Counted from the first letter of the stretch, positions 17,480 to 26,967 are shown. The stretch is DNA of 64,000 bases from Thalassobius sp049116315 (GCA_049116315.1 JAGDZD010000002.1:228281-292280); one strand, 5' to 3'. Program-made: numbers and translations. The notes: generated from the sequence alone by a model not told the origin.

Positions 17480-18577
17480 ATGGGTCCTTTCCCACACGAG
17501 GCGCCACAGGCGAAAATCACCCCGGAAAATCCAGCTGGCACAGACGGGTTTGAGTTTGTTGAGTTTGCGCACCCCGATGCGGACGAACTGCGCGTGCTGT
17601 TTGCCAAAATGGGTTATGCCAAGACCGCCAAGCACAAGACCAAGGACATCGAACTTTGGCAGCAGGGGGATATCACCTATGTGATCAATGACGAACCCAA
17701 CAGCTTTGCCAGCAATTTTGTGGCCGAGCATGGCCCCTGCGCCCCGTCGATGGGTTGGCGTGTGGTGGATGCGCAAGCGGCCTTTGAACATGCCGTGAAA
17801 ATGGGCGCCGAACCCTATGAGGGCGATGACAAAACCTTAGACTGGCCTGCAATCAAAGGCATTGGCGGTTCGCTGATCTATTTCACCGATCAGTATCATG
17901 ACACATCCCCCTATAACGAAGAGTTTGACTGGCTGTGCCAATCCAAGCCGGACGGTGTTGGGTTCTATTACCTCGACCACCTGACGCACAACGTGTTCAA
18001 GGGCAACATGGACAAATGGTTTGCCTTTTACAGCAAGCTGTTCAATTTCCGTGAAATTCGCTTCTTTGATATCGAAGGCAAGTTTACTGGGTTGTTCAGC
18101 CGCGCGCTGACCTCTCCTTGTGGGCGCATTCGTATTCCGATCAACGAAGACCGCGGAGAGACTGGTCAGATCGTGGCCTATCTCAAAAAGTACAATGGTG
18201 AGGGCATTCAACACATCGCTGTTGGCTCGAAGGACATCTACGAGGCGACCGACACCATTCATGAAAACGGCATTCGGTTCATGCCTAGCCCGCCAGACGC
18301 CTACTACGGATTGTCCAAGACGCGGGTGGTGGGTCACGAAGAGCCACTGGAGCGGATGAAAAAGCACGGCATTTTGATTGATGGCGAAGGCGTGGTGGAT
18401 GGCGGTGAAACAAAGATCTTGCTGCAAATCTTCTCAAAGACTGTGATTGGCCCGATCTTTTTTGAGTTCATTCAGCGCAAAGGGGATGACGGATTTGGAG
18501 AGGGCAACTTCAAAGCTCTGTTTGAATCCATCGAACAAGAACAGATCGACAATGGCGAAATTCAAGCGGCTGAATAA
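17480..18577 (+). CDS. hppD: 4-hydroxyphenylpyruvate dioxygenase
   Basis: This 365-residue enzyme converts 4-hydroxyphenylpyruvate to homogentisate in tyrosine breakdown. The Fe(II) ligands are visible as His167 (DHLTHNV), His245 (GIQHIAVG) and Glu329 (FFEFIQR), in the two vicinal-oxygen-chelate domains. An AGGAGGAAA ribosome site six bases before 17480 fixes the start; an in-frame ATG at 17444 is not needed. The genes for homogentisate dioxygenase and later steps are not in the window. Confidence 0.96.
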   Translation: MGPFPHEAPQAKITPENPAGTDGFEFVEFAHPDADELRVLFAKMGYAKTAKHKTKDIELWQQGDITYVINDEPNSFASNFVAEHGPCAPSMGWRVVDAQAAFEHAVKMGAEPYEGDDKTLDWPAIKGIGGSLIYFTDQYHDTSPYNEEFDWLCQSKPDGVGFYYLDHLTHNVFKGNMDKWFAFYSKLFNFREIRFFDIEGKFTGLFSRALTSPCGRIRIPINEDRGETGQIVAYLKKYNGEGIQHIAVGSKDIYEATDTIHENGIRFMPSPPDAYYGLSKTRVVGHEEPLERMKKHGILIDGEGVVDGGETKILLQIFSKTVIGPIFFEFIQRKGDDGFGEGNFKALFESIEQEQIDNGEIQAAE

Positions 18578-18611
18578 CAGCGCGAACACCACTTGATTGA
18601 GCATCGATTTG

Positions 18612-18643
18612 CCCCTCGTCCATGTTGCATGGGCGGGGGGTTT
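18612..18643 (+). terminator. Intrinsic terminator after hppD
   Basis: A stem of about 13 pairs, including two G-T pairs (CCCC..CG..CCATG with CATGG..CG..GGGG), has a three-base loop and a short TTTGT tail. Confidence 0.75.
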
Positions 18644-18824
18644 GTCTGTGTCGGCAACAGATGCGGAAAAGCAAAGTTTGACGGCAAAAAGTTGAAAGTT
18701 GTGCTGGTTTTAACCAATTAGCGCAATTTAAGTGGCCAAATAGGTTGATTATGTGATGGTCGGTTGTGGTGGGAATTGAGGAAATTGGCGTTAACAGAGC
18801 ACGGCCTGAACCTCAAACGGCGTG

Positions 18825-21800
18825 TTAGCCGCGCGGCATTTTCAGTACAACCGAGCGGCCGCTTTTCACATAGCGCAACTCCCCTTCGCCGATGGCAGCA
18901 ATCCTGCCGCCGTCGATCCGGTCGCCGATTTTCACCTTCTTGTAGGACCCGTTTTTCAGGCGCACCAAGGCTTCGCGGCTGCTGGGCTGACCATAGACGC
19001 CAATCAGGTTCACCTTGCGCAGGTTCAGCTGATTTTTGATCGTCGCTTGCCGTGCAACCGAGGCTGAGCTGGGAATAGACGGTCCGGTGTTGGTCGCGCG
19101 GGCTGACGTTGAAGGTGTCTCACGGGCGCGCTGAACCGCGCTGCCAAAGTTCTCGGGCCGACTTCTAGGCGTTAGCGATGTCAGCGTCGTGGTGCTGCCA
19201 TTGGCGCTGTTTGGGGTGCTGTTGCCGTTCAGGTCAATCAACGGACCGTTCGACGTTTGCAGCAGCGCTTGCTGGATGCCGTTTTGAATGCCAGTTTGCA
19301 GGCTGGCCGGGCTGGTTTCTATTGCGACCCGCTCTGGACGCGCTTTGGGGCGCAAAAGCGCCAGTTCGCTGCGGGTACGACCGCCCAGTTGAAGACGTTC
19401 GGTTTTCTCAATCAGATCACTCGGGCGGGCCCGGGGACGGATCTTAGACAGCTTCTCGCGCTCCGCCTCTGATAGGCCATCAGGGGCCACAATCGGCGCG
19501 GCACGTTCAGGCCAGCGCGGCGGCAAAGTATCAGGACGACCCAACCGCACAAGAATGCCATCAGGGGTGACAGCACCTTCTGGCGTGGCCTCAACCAAAC
19601 CGCGTCGGTCCAAATTGAACAGGGTGTTGGGATCCACAGGGTTGTTTTGCGCCCCCGGCAACTGATCTGACAGCGTATCCTTGAGGGTCGGCAAGGCGAT
19701 TGCGTCGGTTTGCGGCACAATGTGATCGATGGAGGCAATGTAGAGGTCGTCCAAACGGGTGGTTTCCACCTCAAGCGGCGGCACCGGAGCCTGTTGCCAG
19801 ATCCCGGTGGCGGCATAGCGCTCTTCGGTGGTCATCGGCACCGGAGGCGCCAGTGCTTCGTCTGGAATGTCAGGTTCAGCCTGCAATTCGGGATCGTTTG
19901 CAGCAAGATCAGTGTCAATCAGCGCGGCACTGCCTTGATCCGGCACCGCGGGCAGAGCTTGAGGCGCTTCGCCGGGTTCTGGCGCCGCTTGGGCCACGGG
20001 CTGTTGAATGGGCTCTGCGATGTCTGACAGCACCGACGGCAGGGCGGATATCTCGCTTTGGGTGGCCAAAGCAACAATTTGATCCGAGACGTCGTCGCTG
20101 CCGATCGGTGCGTTTGGCTCGGCTTCGATGAGGGCGGCAAGCGGCGTAGGCTCGACAGCCGGGGTCTCGGCGGCGGTTTCTTCGCCCAACAGTTCGGCGC
20201 GGGCTTTGGCCAAACCATCGGCGATCTCTTGTGCTGTCGGTTCGGTTGAGGTCGCAACCACAACGGCGTCGTCACGCTGGAACAGCCCTGCAAGGCCGTC
20301 TTCGTTGAACGAGGCAAGCGCCGCCATGGCCACCAAAAACACCAGCAGTAGCGCCGTCAATATCAGCCCAAGAAACTTGGGTTTGCCCCCAACAACAGTG
20401 GCGCTGGCCTCTGGAGTGCCAAAGATGGCCAGGCGCTGGCGTTCGCTTTGCGCTTTGGCCTTGCGCGCGGCGCGCTTGCTTTTGGGCGGGGCGACATCGG
20501 CGCTTTGGTCGGATTCACGGGCGGCGTGGCGCGAAAACAGGCCTTCGCCTTGGGCTGCAAAGCTGTCTGCGGCAGGCATTTCGGGGCGCAAGCTGTTGGC
20601 TTGGGCCAGCATGGCGGCTTCGGGATCGCTGTCTGCGGTCTCGGCCACGGGGAAGATGGCCGGTGCAGACCCATCATTGACCCGCACCGGGGCAGGGGCC
20701 TCTTCTGCAGCGGCGGTTTTGTTGCGCATCCAATCCGCAGAGCTTGGCGCATCGGAACGGCTGGCGCCATTCAGCGCAGGCCCACCCGTTGCATCCGCGT
20801 CGCGGCGCGCGCGGACCGTGGAAAACGCTGGGAAAGGCGGCAGTTCGACATCATCGCGCTTAGGCGCATGGGGCGCGGCCTGCGTTAAAGGTGGTTCCTC
20901 GACGCTTGGGGCCGGGGCCTTGGGCGCAGGCGGGATGGGATCTCGCGCTTCAACCGGGGCAGGGGGCGTATCAACTGCCTTCGCGATTTCCAGCTCTTGT
21001 GCGTTCAAGGGCACCGCGGGCCCAAGTTCCGCTTCGGCTTGGCGCGCGGCTTCGTCGTAATCTACCGCTTCGTTGACAACCTCGATCTCAGGCACGGTCA
21101 CCGGTTCGATCAACGGGGCATCAACAGCGGGGTCCGTTGCGTCTGATTGGTCAGCCTCTGCCGCAGGCGTATCTTCGACGGGCGCTGCGGTTTCCTTTTC
21201 CACCGAAGCGGGCGGAGGTGTCGCATCAGGCCCAGCTGTTGCATCGGCCGGAGCGTCAATGTCAGTGAGGAAATCCAGTTGCGGCGGTGTCACCGGGGTG
21301 ATCGTGGCGGTGCCTTCGACCGGTGTCGGGGCCGGGGCGTCAGGGGTTTCTGGCTCAGGGGCGGTCTCAACCACTGCCTCAACCGCTGGCTCAGCTTCTG
21401 GATCAACCTCAGTTGGGGTGTCCTCGGGCGCCTCTTCTACAACAGGCGGGGGCGCAATGATCGTGATCTTTTCGATTTCGGGGGTGACCGGTCCGCCAAA
21501 CAATTCCGTCGCCGCATGGGTGCCGCCAAAGAAGGGTTCTATTGCGAAATCGTCATCGCTTGGGTTGGCAACAAAACTGACGGGATTGAATTCATGCTCG
21601 TGGGCAAAAGCTTCGGCTTCGGACAGGGTGTCGCGCGCCACGGCCGCAACTTGCAGCACATCACCGTCAACGTGCCAAGTCACTGCCAGATCCGCCAGCT
21701 CATAAGGCGTTTCACCAATCAGCGCCTGCTTGGCCATCGAGTCGTGAAAGCTTGGATCGCGATCATCCAACGGTACGCTCAAATATTTGATCTGGTCATC

Positions 21801-21989
21801 AGGCAAAACAAGCTTGGTGGACAGGCCGTCAGGCGCCAGTTCAGCCGCTTTGGTTCGCAGCGTCGTCAAAGACGCAGCGAGGTCTGGATTGTCAAAGGCG
21901 ACCGATCCGATCTCATGCCAGCCATCGGGCACTTGATGCAGAAGGGTAATGCCTTCGAACGAAAGCGTTAAAGCGAAATTTGGCTTCAT
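18825..21989 (-). CDS. Large low-complexity membrane protein with GspC/PilP-like end
   Basis: This 1054-residue protein has a folded N-terminal region of about 180 residues (weakly reminiscent of PilM/GspL-type actin-like domains), then a long Pro/Ala/Glu-rich stretch to about residue 530. One transmembrane helix follows at about 537-560. A second disordered part runs to about 980, and a compact C-terminal domain follows (NLIGVYGQPSSREALVRL, then KVKIGDRIDGGRI). The end resembles the periplasmic GspC/PilP domain of type II secretion and type IV pili. It could therefore be a trans-envelope scaffold, but no other pilus or secretion genes are near. The function is unknown. Confidence 0.85.
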   Translation of the reverse strand: MKPNFALTLSFEGITLLHQVPDGWHEIGSVAFDNPDLAASLTTLRTKAAELAPDGLSTKLVLPDDQIKYLSVPLDDRDPSFHDSMAKQALIGETPYELADLAVTWHVDGDVLQVAAVARDTLSEAEAFAHEHEFNPVSFVANPSDDDFAIEPFFGGTHAATELFGGPVTPEIEKITIIAPPPVVEEAPEDTPTEVDPEAEPAVEAVVETAPEPETPDAPAPTPVEGTATITPVTPPQLDFLTDIDAPADATAGPDATPPPASVEKETAAPVEDTPAAEADQSDATDPAVDAPLIEPVTVPEIEVVNEAVDYDEAARQAEAELGPAVPLNAQELEIAKAVDTPPAPVEARDPIPPAPKAPAPSVEEPPLTQAAPHAPKRDDVELPPFPAFSTVRARRDADATGGPALNGASRSDAPSSADWMRNKTAAAEEAPAPVRVNDGSAPAIFPVAETADSDPEAAMLAQANSLRPEMPAADSFAAQGEGLFSRHAARESDQSADVAPPKSKRAARKAKAQSERQRLAIFGTPEASATVVGGKPKFLGLILTALLLVFLVAMAALASFNEDGLAGLFQRDDAVVVATSTEPTAQEIADGLAKARAELLGEETAAETPAVEPTPLAALIEAEPNAPIGSDDVSDQIVALATQSEISALPSVLSDIAEPIQQPVAQAAPEPGEAPQALPAVPDQGSAALIDTDLAANDPELQAEPDIPDEALAPPVPMTTEERYAATGIWQQAPVPPLEVETTRLDDLYIASIDHIVPQTDAIALPTLKDTLSDQLPGAQNNPVDPNTLFNLDRRGLVEATPEGAVTPDGILVRLGRPDTLPPRWPERAAPIVAPDGLSEAEREKLSKIRPRARPSDLIEKTERLQLGGRTRSELALLRPKARPERVAIETSPASLQTGIQNGIQQALLQTSNGPLIDLNGNSTPNSANGSTTTLTSLTPRSRPENFGSAVQRARETPSTSARATNTGPSIPSSASVARQATIKNQLNLRKVNLIGVYGQPSSREALVRLKNGSYKKVKIGDRIDGGRIAAIGEGELRYVKSGRSVVLKMPRG

Positions 21990-22280
21990 GGCCGTGCTTT
22001 ACCATCCCATACCACTTAACGGGAGTCCCGTTGTCGACGGCGGCCACAATAAAGCAGCTTTTTGCCGAGGGGAAGGCTTGTGCCATTTTGCCCTCCGTTT
22101 TGGGCTGTGTCAGGCCATGTTGGCACGGCGAAGCCACATTTTCACGCCGAAGTGGCCCTCTGACTTGAGAGATCGGGATGGTTTTGTCCGTGCCGGGCTC
22201 TGATTATGGTCCGCGGAATGGCCCATTTGGGCCCGCCAACAGTGATCCCAAGGGGCGCGCAGCCACGCTCTTCGATCAGA

Positions 22281-23285
22281 TTAACGCATCCATAGGCCGT
22301 TTTTCTTCAGACGCTGACGGATCGCTTGTTCCCGTCTGGGCAGGTCCTCTTGGTCAAACAGCGCGCGGGCGTCTTGACCTTTTTGCTGGTACACAAACCG
22401 TTTGATCGGATCGTACTGCTTGAGCACTTTCTTGATCTTATTGGGGGCTGTGACGTGTTCCAAAATCTCAATCGCCTTGTCGCTTTCGCGTGCATAGAGC
22501 ATGGACAAGAACCGGTAGTGACAGGAAGTGCTTCCATCCAAATACCCCGGCGCAAGACTGTCGCGCGCACCTCCAAAGCTGTGAATGACCAAGGGCAGCA
22601 CCACTTGATCCAGCCACGGCTTGAGCGATTGGCACACCAATTCAGGCGGGGTGTTGTCGCGGACCTCTAGGGCGTATTGTGCAAAGCGTTGGCCAAACTC
22701 AACCGGGCATTTGTAGTAGAAATAGCCTGCGTTGAAATAGAGGTAGCGACGCCAATACTCATCCGGATGGGACAGGTCGAGCGAGCTGTCGAAATCCAAC
22801 TCAAACCGATCATAAAGAGAGCGCCAGATCTCTGTGTAACCGGGGCCATATAGCTCTAGCTTTGGCCAAGTGCCCTCTACCCGGTTTGAGGCCGAAGGGC
22901 GGTCAAAATCAAACGGCACCTGCATCAGGTCGTCCAAAATCAGCGTGTCGGTGTCAAAGAAGACAAACGGTTCCCCCTCGGGCATCGACATCAGCGCTTC
23001 GATCTTGTTGCCATAGGGATAGGACTGACCGAAGTGGACCGAGTTAAAGGGCAAAAACTCGCATCCCAACTCATAAAGCAGCTGCAAAACATTGGCATTG
23101 TGCAGGCTGGGGTCGTCCGCCCAAAGCGGGCCCGGTTCGGGGATGGCGACAATAAGTTTGCCGGGAAAATCGGGGTTCGTATGGCGGAAGGACGCCGCAA
23201 AAAGCAGGGCTTCATACTGCAAGCGATTGGCCTGCGCGATGATCACCACGTTGAAAGGTTGGATTTCTTGTGCCCGATTGACCAT
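22281..23285 (-). CDS. Putative GT-A fold glycosyltransferase
   Basis: This 334-residue protein has no signal peptide. It begins with a nucleotide-sugar-binding-like strand (FNVVIIAQANRLQYEALLFAASF) and has a DTD metal-binding motif in FVFFDTDTLILDDL near residues 106-119. It also has FNAGYFYYKCP, typical of GT8-like transferases that use the N-A-G segment for the acceptor. Both donor and acceptor are unknown. It lies 290 bases upstream of the large membrane protein gene in the same direction. A link between them is possible but unproven. Confidence 0.75.
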   Translation of the reverse strand: MVNRAQEIQPFNVVIIAQANRLQYEALLFAASFRHTNPDFPGKLIVAIPEPGPLWADDPSLHNANVLQLLYELGCEFLPFNSVHFGQSYPYGNKIEALMSMPEGEPFVFFDTDTLILDDLMQVPFDFDRPSASNRVEGTWPKLELYGPGYTEIWRSLYDRFELDFDSSLDLSHPDEYWRRYLYFNAGYFYYKCPVEFGQRFAQYALEVRDNTPPELVCQSLKPWLDQVVLPLVIHSFGGARDSLAPGYLDGSTSCHYRFLSMLYARESDKAIEILEHVTAPNKIKKVLKQYDPIKRFVYQQKGQDARALFDQEDLPRREQAIRQRLKKNGLWMR

Positions 23286-23381
23286 ACTGAACCTGCCCCG
23301 ACATATTTTTTGGCACTATATGAATTAGGTACGCCATTAAGAAGGGGTGTGTGTGTAGTTTTTCATATTAAGGGGAACACG

Positions 23382-23906
23382 ATGCTTGAATTGTTAATAT
23401 TAGGAATTGGTTTGGCGGTTGGCGGCGGGGCGGAACCCGTTGGAAAGACAGACCAATCGGTTGGATTGTCCACCGAAATGGTCAAAGAAGCGCCACAGGT
23501 GGCTGCCAAGGGAAATGCCCTCGGATTTGAGGCGGAACCGCAGACCCCAAGCGGTAAATTCACCACCGCGACCGAGGTGAAACCCATTCTCCAAATGACC
23601 AAAGCCAATTGGGTGGCTGTGCGGGAATACGACGGCCATGATATTGTTTACTTCACCCATCTGCTCAGTTGGCGCTGTGGGTTGAAGCAGGTCAAATACG
23701 CTCTGAATGACGCTCCGATGCAAGTTTATGACCTCCCGCCTTGCCACGAGGACTCGCCCACACCCAACGCCATCTTGGAAAACGAAGGCATGCCGATCAT
23801 GGGGTTGACTTTGAAATCCGTTCAATCGGTGACGGTTGAACTTCTTTATGACGACCTGAGTGTCGAGACCGCTCAATTTGAGCGCGCAGCTGTTCTAATC
23901 CCGTAA
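23382..23906 (+). CDS. Hypothetical protein with hydrophobic N-terminus
   Basis: This 174-residue protein starts at the ATG at 23382 with AAGGGGAA upstream. The first 15 residues are hydrophobic with a Gly-rich end (LILGIGLAVGGG) and may be a signal or anchor. The rest is a mixed domain with two Cys (WRCGLKQV and LPPCHEDS), which could pair if exported. No known family is recognised. It is divergent from the glycosyltransferase gene, with about 96 bases between the starts. Confidence 0.65.
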   Translation: MLELLILGIGLAVGGGAEPVGKTDQSVGLSTEMVKEAPQVAAKGNALGFEAEPQTPSGKFTTATEVKPILQMTKANWVAVREYDGHDIVYFTHLLSWRCGLKQVKYALNDAPMQVYDLPPCHEDSPTPNAILENEGMPIMGLTLKSVQSVTVELLYDDLSVETAQFERAAVLIP

Positions 23907-24240
23907 GCCCAACGTCTTTGCAGGCCATCCGCGTCACGAGGAAACTTGGGCGCGGAGGTCACACACCGTTGACCAGACGGAGCTGGCATGGCGCATTTGC
24001 GCACGCCTCGCCCGGCCCGCCGTAGGGCGCCAAACGGTTAGATCACAGAGGGGTTTTGTTGGCTTCAATGCGGGCGCCGCCCAGCTGGGCAGGCATATCG
24101 GTTGCTGGACAAAATTAGCGGTGGACAAGCAGATCGAATTTCGAGATAAGCCGCGCAGAGCAATCAAACGCCGGGCTTGTCCTATCGCGTTTGCAGGCCT
24201 CGACCCAAGATCGGCTGACAGTCTGATCTTACACCACGGT
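23907..24240. other. Gene-free stretch before tRNA-Cys
   Basis: Open frames here (up to 77 codons on the minus strand) are Arg/Pro-rich and lack recognisable features. The tRNA promoter must lie in the right part, but I see no clear -35/-10 pair. Confidence 0.4.
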
Positions 24241-24314
24241 GGCGAGTTGGCGGAGTGGTGACGCAGCGGATTGCAAATCCGTGTACACGAGTTCGATTCT
24301 CGTACTCGCCTCCA
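24241..24314 (+). tRNA. tRNA-Cys (anticodon GCA)
   Basis: A complete cloverleaf is readable: acceptor GGCGAGT pairs with ACTCGCC, the anticodon stem GCGGA/TCCGT holds the loop TTGCAAA with GCA at 24273-24275, and the T arm is CGAG-TTCGATT-CTCG. The discriminator T is followed by an encoded CCA. Its last 47 bases recur at 25055-25101. Confidence 0.97.
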
Positions 24315-24501
24315 AACAAAATCAATAGGTTGGCCAGTTTTCGGTGCGCTTTGAATGTAAAATGGCGTGTAAAATGCTGGCTACATCAGATGGACCGCAC
24401 CCAAAACCTGCGTTTTTCTCGAAAGCCTCCACTCGGTTGCGGGGGAATTCTCCTGCCAGTAAGTATGGTAAAACCGCTCAGCGCAGAAAGAGAAAATAGG
24501 G

Positions 24502-24798
24502 ATGTGGAAGAGACTCTCCAAAGACTTTAAGAAAGCAGGGCGGAAGGGTTTACTGGCGATACTGTGTCTTGTGCTAGCCTGCACTGCATTTGGCTCAGTT
24601 TTCGTCTACGGGCTGGATTGGGCCGGTTCGGCTGCAGGTGCTTGCGCACTCTTGGCTGTCATTAGTTCGTGGCGTTCATATTTCTGGCCGCCCGCCACGG
24701 GGGGCATAATAGTGGCACCGAATCTCATTGTCACCATACCAACGGGGTTATCGCTTTTGCTATCTTCAATCCTTTGGATCGCTGATGGTTTAAATTAA
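24502..24798 (+). CDS. Possible small membrane protein inside the tRNA-Cys element
   Basis: This 98-residue frame has a basic start and three hydrophobic segments (about residues 19-36, 40-55 and 68-92), so it would be an inner-membrane protein. The ribosome site is weak (ATAGGG just before the ATG). No family is recognised. It is the only frame in the integrated interval with protein-like composition. It may be a passenger gene or a chance frame. Confidence 0.45.
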   Translation: MWKRLSKDFKKAGRKGLLAILCLVLACTAFGSVFVYGLDWAGSAAGACALLAVISSWRSYFWPPATGGIIVAPNLIVTIPTGLSLLLSSILWIADGLN

Positions 24799-25054
24799 CT
24801 CCTTTTTCGTTCAGGTAATGGGTCAAAGCAACCGCGTTACCCTCACTACATTCGTCAGAATTGTTACTTTCAGCCAGAACGCGCAAGCTGCTGTCAAATT
24901 CTTTGCCGAGAAACAAAGAGAAACCCAGAGCGAGTTCCTCGTCGCTTGGGAGCCTTTCTTACCGTTTTACATTCAACTGCTATCCCACTGATATTCCACA
25001 GGTGTCCCACGGGTCGTTTTGCAAAAAAACTCAATGAAATCAGATTATTAAATA

Positions 25055-25101
25055 GGATTGCAAATCCGTGTGCACGAGTTCGATTTTCGTACTCGCCTCC
25101 A
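25055..25101 (+). repeat. Duplicated tRNA-Cys 3' end (att-like direct repeat)
   Basis: The 47 bases match 24268-24314 at 45 positions, covering the anticodon loop, variable loop, T arm, acceptor strand and CCA. The 5' half of a tRNA is missing, so this is not a functional tRNA gene. It marks the distal end of the element. Confidence 0.92.
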
Positions 25102-25385
25102 CTTTTCCCAATCTTGCGCTCTGCTTCGCCAATGCACTTGGTTTGAGCGGCGTTGAGCAAAGTGATCATTGACTGTGCGAACAAAGGATCGTGCAAATGA
25201 TGGGCTTGGGGACCTTGCGCTAGACCGCGCGGCTTTGGTGCCAAATAGAAATTGGTTTGTGTTGGTCTGTGGCCTATTGGATAGCTGCATTTGCTATTGA
25301 GGTCGCGTTTCCCAACTTCGATGCCCCCCTTGAATAGGGGAGCATCCTGCGCTTTCAGGCAACGAGCGTTGCAAAGCCCGTTGGC

Positions 25386-26204
25386 CTATTTCCAGCTGCC
25401 ACGCGCCTGAGCGTCAGCCGCAAATTGCGCAAAGGTTCGTGGGGGCCGCGACAGGGCGTTTTGCAATCCATCAGCGGTGGATGCGTTTTTGCCATCAAGG
25501 ATTTCGGAAACCAACGTCGCCACAAATTCGGCATCCTCGGACGGGAAACCATCGGCAATCAGGGTGCTTTCAAACTCCTGCGCGGTGATCGTGCGATAGG
25601 CAAGCGGGCGCCCGGTGACTGCAGAAATCTGCTCAACCACGTCCTGCCAGCTGAGCAACTCAGGGCCGGTGATTTCGTAAATCTGCCCGGAGTGGCCTGC
25701 CTCGATCATCGCTGCGACGGCCACATCGGCCACATCGTCAAGATCAACCCAAGGCTCTGGCGCGCCGGAATCTGGGGCAGACACCTCGCCGGCGAGAACG
25801 CTTTCCAGAAATCCGCCTTCGTCGAAGTTTTGCATGAACCAACTTGGGCGCAGAATTGTCCATTCCAGTGCCGAGTCCATCACATGCTTTTCACACGCCT
25901 GCGCACGCGCCTCATTGCGTTGCGACAACAAGACGATGCGCTGCAGTCCCGCGTCCTCTGCGGCGTTCACAAAATCAGCGATCACATCCTGCGCCGAAGG
26001 TACAGCAAGGTCGGGAGAGTAGACCACATAGGCGGTTTTGATGCCGTTCAGAGCGGCCGCCCAAGTGTCGGGTTTTTCCCAATCAAAGGGAATGGCGCTG
26101 TGGCGAGTGGCAGGACGCACGGGCAGGCCGCGCGCCTTGAGACGTTTGACAACGCGGGCGCCGGTTTTGCCCGTCGCACCGATAACAAGTAGGTCTGATT
26201 GCAT
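25386..26204 (-). CDS. NmrA-like NAD(P)-binding protein
   Basis: This 272-residue protein starts with the atypical-SDR nucleotide motif VIGATGKTGARVVKRL (residues 6-21), lacks the usual YxxxK catalytic pair, and has the FMQNFDEGGF and later NmrA-family segments. Relatives act as NAD(P)H sensors or as NAD(P)H:quinone-type oxidoreductases. The start at 26204 is set by AAGGAT eight bases upstream; an in-frame codon at 26267 would overlap the gene before it. It is 35 bases downstream of an NTF2-like secreted protein gene, probably in the same operon. Confidence 0.88.
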   Translation of the reverse strand: MQSDLLVIGATGKTGARVVKRLKARGLPVRPATRHSAIPFDWEKPDTWAAALNGIKTAYVVYSPDLAVPSAQDVIADFVNAAEDAGLQRIVLLSQRNEARAQACEKHVMDSALEWTILRPSWFMQNFDEGGFLESVLAGEVSAPDSGAPEPWVDLDDVADVAVAAMIEAGHSGQIYEITGPELLSWQDVVEQISAVTGRPLAYRTITAQEFESTLIADGFPSEDAEFVATLVSEILDGKNASTADGLQNALSRPPRTFAQFAADAQARGSWK

Positions 26205-26239
26205 GGGTATATCCTTGAATTCTAGAGAGTTATGAGAGA

Positions 26240-26704
26240 TCACTGAAGAACGACAGCGAGGTTCCAATTGTCAGAAACCGATGTGATCAACCCGTCTTCA
26301 GACAGGGTGATGATCGAGGTTGTGGTCACCTCATAGGGGTGATCTTTCAGGCCCATTTCAGCGACAGTGGCGTTGCCTGACTGTGTCCATTTGGTGGTGA
26401 CAAAACCGACACCCTCGTAGACGTCAAAGATGTCCATTTTGAAGTTTGGAACCGAGGTGAAGGTGTAGTCCAAGATGGCCCGCATCTCGTCTTTGTTCGA
26501 GGCAGTCAGGCCAAGCGGCACATCTTCAAAAAGGAACTCGTCGGCAAAAAACGCCAAGATACCGTCGGTGTCCTGCGTGGACCAAGCCGATTGAAAGTCG
26601 GTCAGCATGGCGTTGGCGCGTGGCGTGCTCGATTGTGAAAACGCCGGCGCTGCAAGGAAGAGAGCGCCGGACAAGGCGGCGATGGTCAATTTAGGAAGTG
26701 ACAT
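26240..26704 (-). CDS. Secreted NTF2-like (SnoaL-type) protein
   Basis: This 154-residue protein has a Sec signal peptide (LTIAALSGALFLAAPAFSQ, cleavage near residue 24). A single NTF2-like cone-fold domain follows, with the typical AWSTQDTDGILAFFADEFLFEDVP opening. Members bind small hydrophobic ligands or are enzymes such as polyketide cyclases, and here the protein is exported. It is the first gene of an operon with the NmrA-like gene. A tandem palindrome lies about 265-300 bases upstream. Confidence 0.85.
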   Translation of the reverse strand: MSLPKLTIAALSGALFLAAPAFSQSSTPRANAMLTDFQSAWSTQDTDGILAFFADEFLFEDVPLGLTASNKDEMRAILDYTFTSVPNFKMDIFDVYEGVGFVTTKWTQSGNATVAEMGLKDHPYEVTTTSIITLSEDGLITSVSDNWNLAVVLQ

Positions 26705-26967
26705 TTGGTGTCCTCGTTAGGGGGATGAGTTGAAAGCCGGGTCGATCGATTGATTGTGCGAAACACGCGCTGTCTCAGTCGAGATTGAAGGCATTGGCTT
26801 TGCGCGTTGCACCAAGCAGTAGGTTCAACAGTCTGAAGAGAGGGGCAGGGCGCGTCCCTGCGGCAAGGGAACGGTCCCGGGGGCAAGGGTCTCAATTGAG
26901 TTGGATGAGAGTGCAGGAGGCGTTGCGCTTTTTGCGCCATCAAAGATCATCGTACTGGCTTTCAATT

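Larger units (their letters stand above)
24315..25101. mobile_element. Small element integrated at the 3' end of tRNA-Cys
   Basis: The interval is bounded by the tRNA gene (24268-24314) and an almost exact copy of its 3' 47 bases (25055-25101, two mismatches). Such direct repeats arise when a tyrosine integrase inserts DNA at a tRNA 3' end and the incoming att sequence rebuilds the gene. The interior is only about 740 bases, contains no integrase, and looks like a deletion remnant or a minimal passenger. It holds one possible small membrane protein gene. Confidence 0.7.

Noticed and set aside
20128..21060. A 310-codon Ala/Ser-rich frame opposite the large membrane protein
   Set aside because: It arises from the repetitive GC-rich codons of the low-complexity gene on the other strand.
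25055..25101. A second tRNA-Cys gene
   Set aside because: Only the 3' half is present; the acceptor 5' strand and D arm are missing, so it is an integration repeat.
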